64,000 nucleotides of DNA from NCBI GenBank assembly GCA_018266075.1, contig JAFEBB010000043.1, forward strand, positions 1-64,000, written 5' to 3'. The DNA comes from Deltaproteobacteria bacterium. Lineage in GTDB: Bacteria; Myxococcota; Myxococcia; Myxococcales; SZAS-1. This document shows, in pieces, positions 62,720 to 64,000 of this stretch (position 1 is the first letter of the stretch; the number at the start of each line of letters is the position of its first letter). Made by a program: the position numbers and the translations under genes. A model generated the notes under the pieces. It had not been told where the DNA came from. It worked only from the letters and a program-made list of their open reading frames with translations, and did not search any database.

Positions 62720-63331
62720 GTGAATCGAGCCCTGCTTCTCTGCACCTCTGTGCTTGCACTCGTGGCGTGCTCGGGCGGCGGCACCGGAAGCGGCTCGACC
62801 GCCGGGAGCTCTGGCGGGAGCTCGGGCACGGCGCACGGCAGCACCACGACGGGCGGCTCGAGCGGTGGCTCCACGAGCGGAACGTCCGCCGGCAGCGCCA
62901 CCGTGACCGGAACGATCCTCGGGGCCTCGTTCACACCCCAGGACGCCATCTCCGAGGTCAGCAGCAGCTCGACCTTCGTGGTGCTCACCAGCTACAGCGG
63001 CGTCTGCGCCCTGGCCATGGCCGACCCCAACGCGAGCAAGGCCAACTCCTCGACCTTGGTCTTCGACTTCTCCGGTGGAGCCACGGCGCGGGCCTTCAGC
63101 GCGCCGAACGACGTGGACGCCCAGTTCGCCAACTTCGATGCCACGTGCGGCAGCCCCAGCGGCGAGTCGGCGTCGGGAGGGACGGTGACCGTCACCCGGG
63201 CCGACGCCACGGGAATCGACGGGACCTTCGACCTCTTCATGGACAGCGCCACCACCGGCCACATCACGGGGACGTTCTCGGCGCCGACCTGCGCGGCCCC
63301 CGCTTCGGACGGCGGCTTCAGTTGCCGGTAG
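62720..63331 (+). CDS. Lipoprotein with Ser/Gly/Thr linker
   Basis: A 203-residue lipoprotein with lipobox LVAC (Cys15) and an STG-rich linker to about residue 70 (GSGSTAGSSGGSSGTAHGS-type). The C-terminal 130 residues are beta-rich with TVTGTILGASFTPQD, DFSGGATARAF and GTFDLFMDSATTGHITGTF, and four Cys. The fold may be a beta-sandwich; no family was recognised. The GTG at 62720 has GGGAGGA 7 bases upstream; a GTG three bases earlier is less well spaced. Two ClpX-zinc-finger genes follow after 78 bp. Confidence 0.7.
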   Translation: MNRALLLCTSVLALVACSGGGTGSGSTAGSSGGSSGTAHGSTTTGGSSGGSTSGTSAGSATVTGTILGASFTPQDAISEVSSSSTFVVLTSYSGVCALAMADPNASKANSSTLVFDFSGGATARAFSAPNDVDAQFANFDATCGSPSGESASGGTVTVTRADATGIDGTFDLFMDSATTGHITGTFSAPTCAAPASDGGFSCR

Positions 63332-63409
63332 CGGTCCGCCGGGCGCTCTCAATCTCACATCCCGCTAGTCTAGGCCGAGGTCGCGGCCAGAATTCCGTCC
63401 GAGGCGCAC

Positions 63410-63748
63410 ATGGCAGACACGAGGACACCAGGAGGGCATCCGGCTGGAGGAAGCCCGAGGGCCTGCAACTTCTGCGGCAAGCCGCGGAGCGCCGTGGCCT
63501 GCCTGGTGTCCGGGCCGACGGTGGCCATCTGCGACGAGTGCGTCGGGCTGTGCAACGACATCATCGCCGAGGAAATCGACCGCGAAGACCAGCGGGCTGC
63601 GCCGAAAGCACGCGCGTTGGCACCGCTCCGACAGGCATTGCCGGTCCTCGAATCGCTGGGTGTTCCGGCTGGCCTGCTTGCGGAGCTCAGAGACACCCTC
63701 TCGGCGGTGGAACAATCTGAACCGCCCAGCACGGCGGGGGCGTCTTGA
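63410..63748 (+). CDS. ClpX-type C4 zinc-finger domain protein, no AAA domain
   Basis: A 112-residue protein. Residues 17-53 contain a ClpX zinc-binding domain (ZBD) with [20 protein letters not shown] and [13 protein letters not shown], the CxxC...CxxC pattern that dimerises and binds adaptor proteins in ClpX. The rest is helical ([20 protein letters not shown]) with no Walker motifs, so the protein lacks ATPase function. It could be an adaptor-like or decoy protein for Clp substrates (inference). Start ATG at 63410 is well placed. Its stop overlaps the start of the next gene (TTGA). Confidence 0.75.
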   Translation: MADTRTPGGHPAGGSPRACNFCGKPRSAVACLVSGPTVAICDECVGLCNDIIAEEIDREDQRAAPKARALAPLRQALPVLESLGVPAGLLAELRDTLSAVEQSEPPSTAGAS

Positions 63749-64000
63749 GACGCAAGCTCGAGAACCTGTGCTGCTCGTTCTGCGGGAAGGGCCAGCGCGA
63801 GGTGAAGAAGCTCATCGCCGGTCCGACGGTCTACATCTGTGACGAGTGCATCCGACTCGCAAACGATGTCATCGCGACGAGCGCGGCGCGCCGTGAACCG
63901 CAGAATGCGCCCCAATCGCCCCCGGCCTCGGCCAACCTCGATGAACAGCACTACGCGCTCGTTGTCGTGCGTTCGTTCGCCCGCGGTGAAGTGGAGCTCC
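63745..64000 (+). CDS. Second ClpX-type zinc-finger protein (3' end outside window)
   Basis: The visible 85 codons start with TTG at 63745, overlapping the previous stop (TTGA), so the two genes are translationally coupled. Residues 8-43 are a ClpX zinc-binding domain: [20 protein letters not shown] with the second pair in [15 protein letters not shown]. After this the sequence is Ala/Pro/Gln-rich ([18 protein letters not shown]), and the frame runs off the window end at base 64000. It cannot be told whether a ClpX ATPase domain follows. If it does not, this is a second ZBD-only protein beside the first. Confidence 0.65.
   Translation, partial: MRRKLENLCCSFCGKGQREVKKLIAGPTVYICDECIRLANDVIATSAARREPQNAPQSPPASANLDEQHYALVVVRSFARGEVEL

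Overview
The window is GC-rich chromosomal DNA from a bacterium that looks like a member of the Myxococcota (former Deltaproteobacteria). The evidence is the combination of features: many lipoproteins with Ser/Thr/Gly linkers, DUF4388 signalling proteins, an REC-DUF4388-DnaJ-TPR fusion, FHA and PP2C signalling proteins, a short EF-Ts, a GH44 glycosidase lipoprotein and an ECF sigma/caspase-type operon. No phage, plasmid, IS element or CRISPR array was recognised. The genus cannot be named from the sequence alone.

Layout. 1-11.9 kb: the 3' end of polyphosphate kinase, a DUF4388 protein, secreted proteins of unknown role, a PhnD-like protein next to a membrane GAF histidine kinase, an FHA-PAS-REC regulator, a GH44 lipoprotein and a V4R-domain protein. 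11.9-18.0 kb: five minus-strand genes, four of them with overlapping stop and start codons. They encode a beta-propeller lipoprotein, an ECF sigma factor, a zinc-finger anti-sigma factor with a DUF4384-like region, a caspase-like protein with an EF-hand loop, and an FG-GAP lipoprotein. This is the best candidate in the window for an undescribed system. 18.1-33.1 kb: tRNA-Gly, pgsA, a TPR-AIM24 protein, a lytic transglycosylase, a metzincin lipoprotein, nadB, a transporter-HEAT-cNMP fusion, pyrE, a ParB-domain protein, HIT, SppA, a LuxR-type regulator and tRNA-Cys.

33.1-46.6 kb: the REC-DUF4388-DnaJ-TPR fusion, an amidohydrolase, a RecQ with a topoisomerase-type zinc finger, a TPR protein, tsf and rpsB (with a strong nested hairpin in the rpsB leader), small membrane proteins and a PaiB-like protein. 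46.6-61.8 kb: secA, an M23 peptidase, a PP2C phosphatase, recN, NAD kinase, a hybrid histidine kinase with a degenerate ATP-lid, HEAT and YARHG proteins, dnaJ, a SurA-like protein and rimI. 61.8-64.0 kb: a cluster of short repeats that appears to have replaced the 5' end of an EF-Tu-like-domain gene, a lipoprotein, and two coupled genes for ClpX-type zinc-finger domains, the second running off the window.

The housekeeping genes are ordinary and cover translation (rpsB, tsf, rimI, two tRNAs), secretion (secA), repair (recN, recQ), NAD metabolism (nadB, NAD kinase), pyrimidine synthesis (pyrE), phospholipid synthesis (pgsA) and chaperoning (dnaJ). The accessory content is mostly signalling and cell-surface proteins. 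Convergent genes are often packed end to end with 0-2 bp between stop codons, so few classical terminators are visible. Consensus-like sigma-70 promoters with 17-bp spacers are visible before both tRNAs and the M23 gene.
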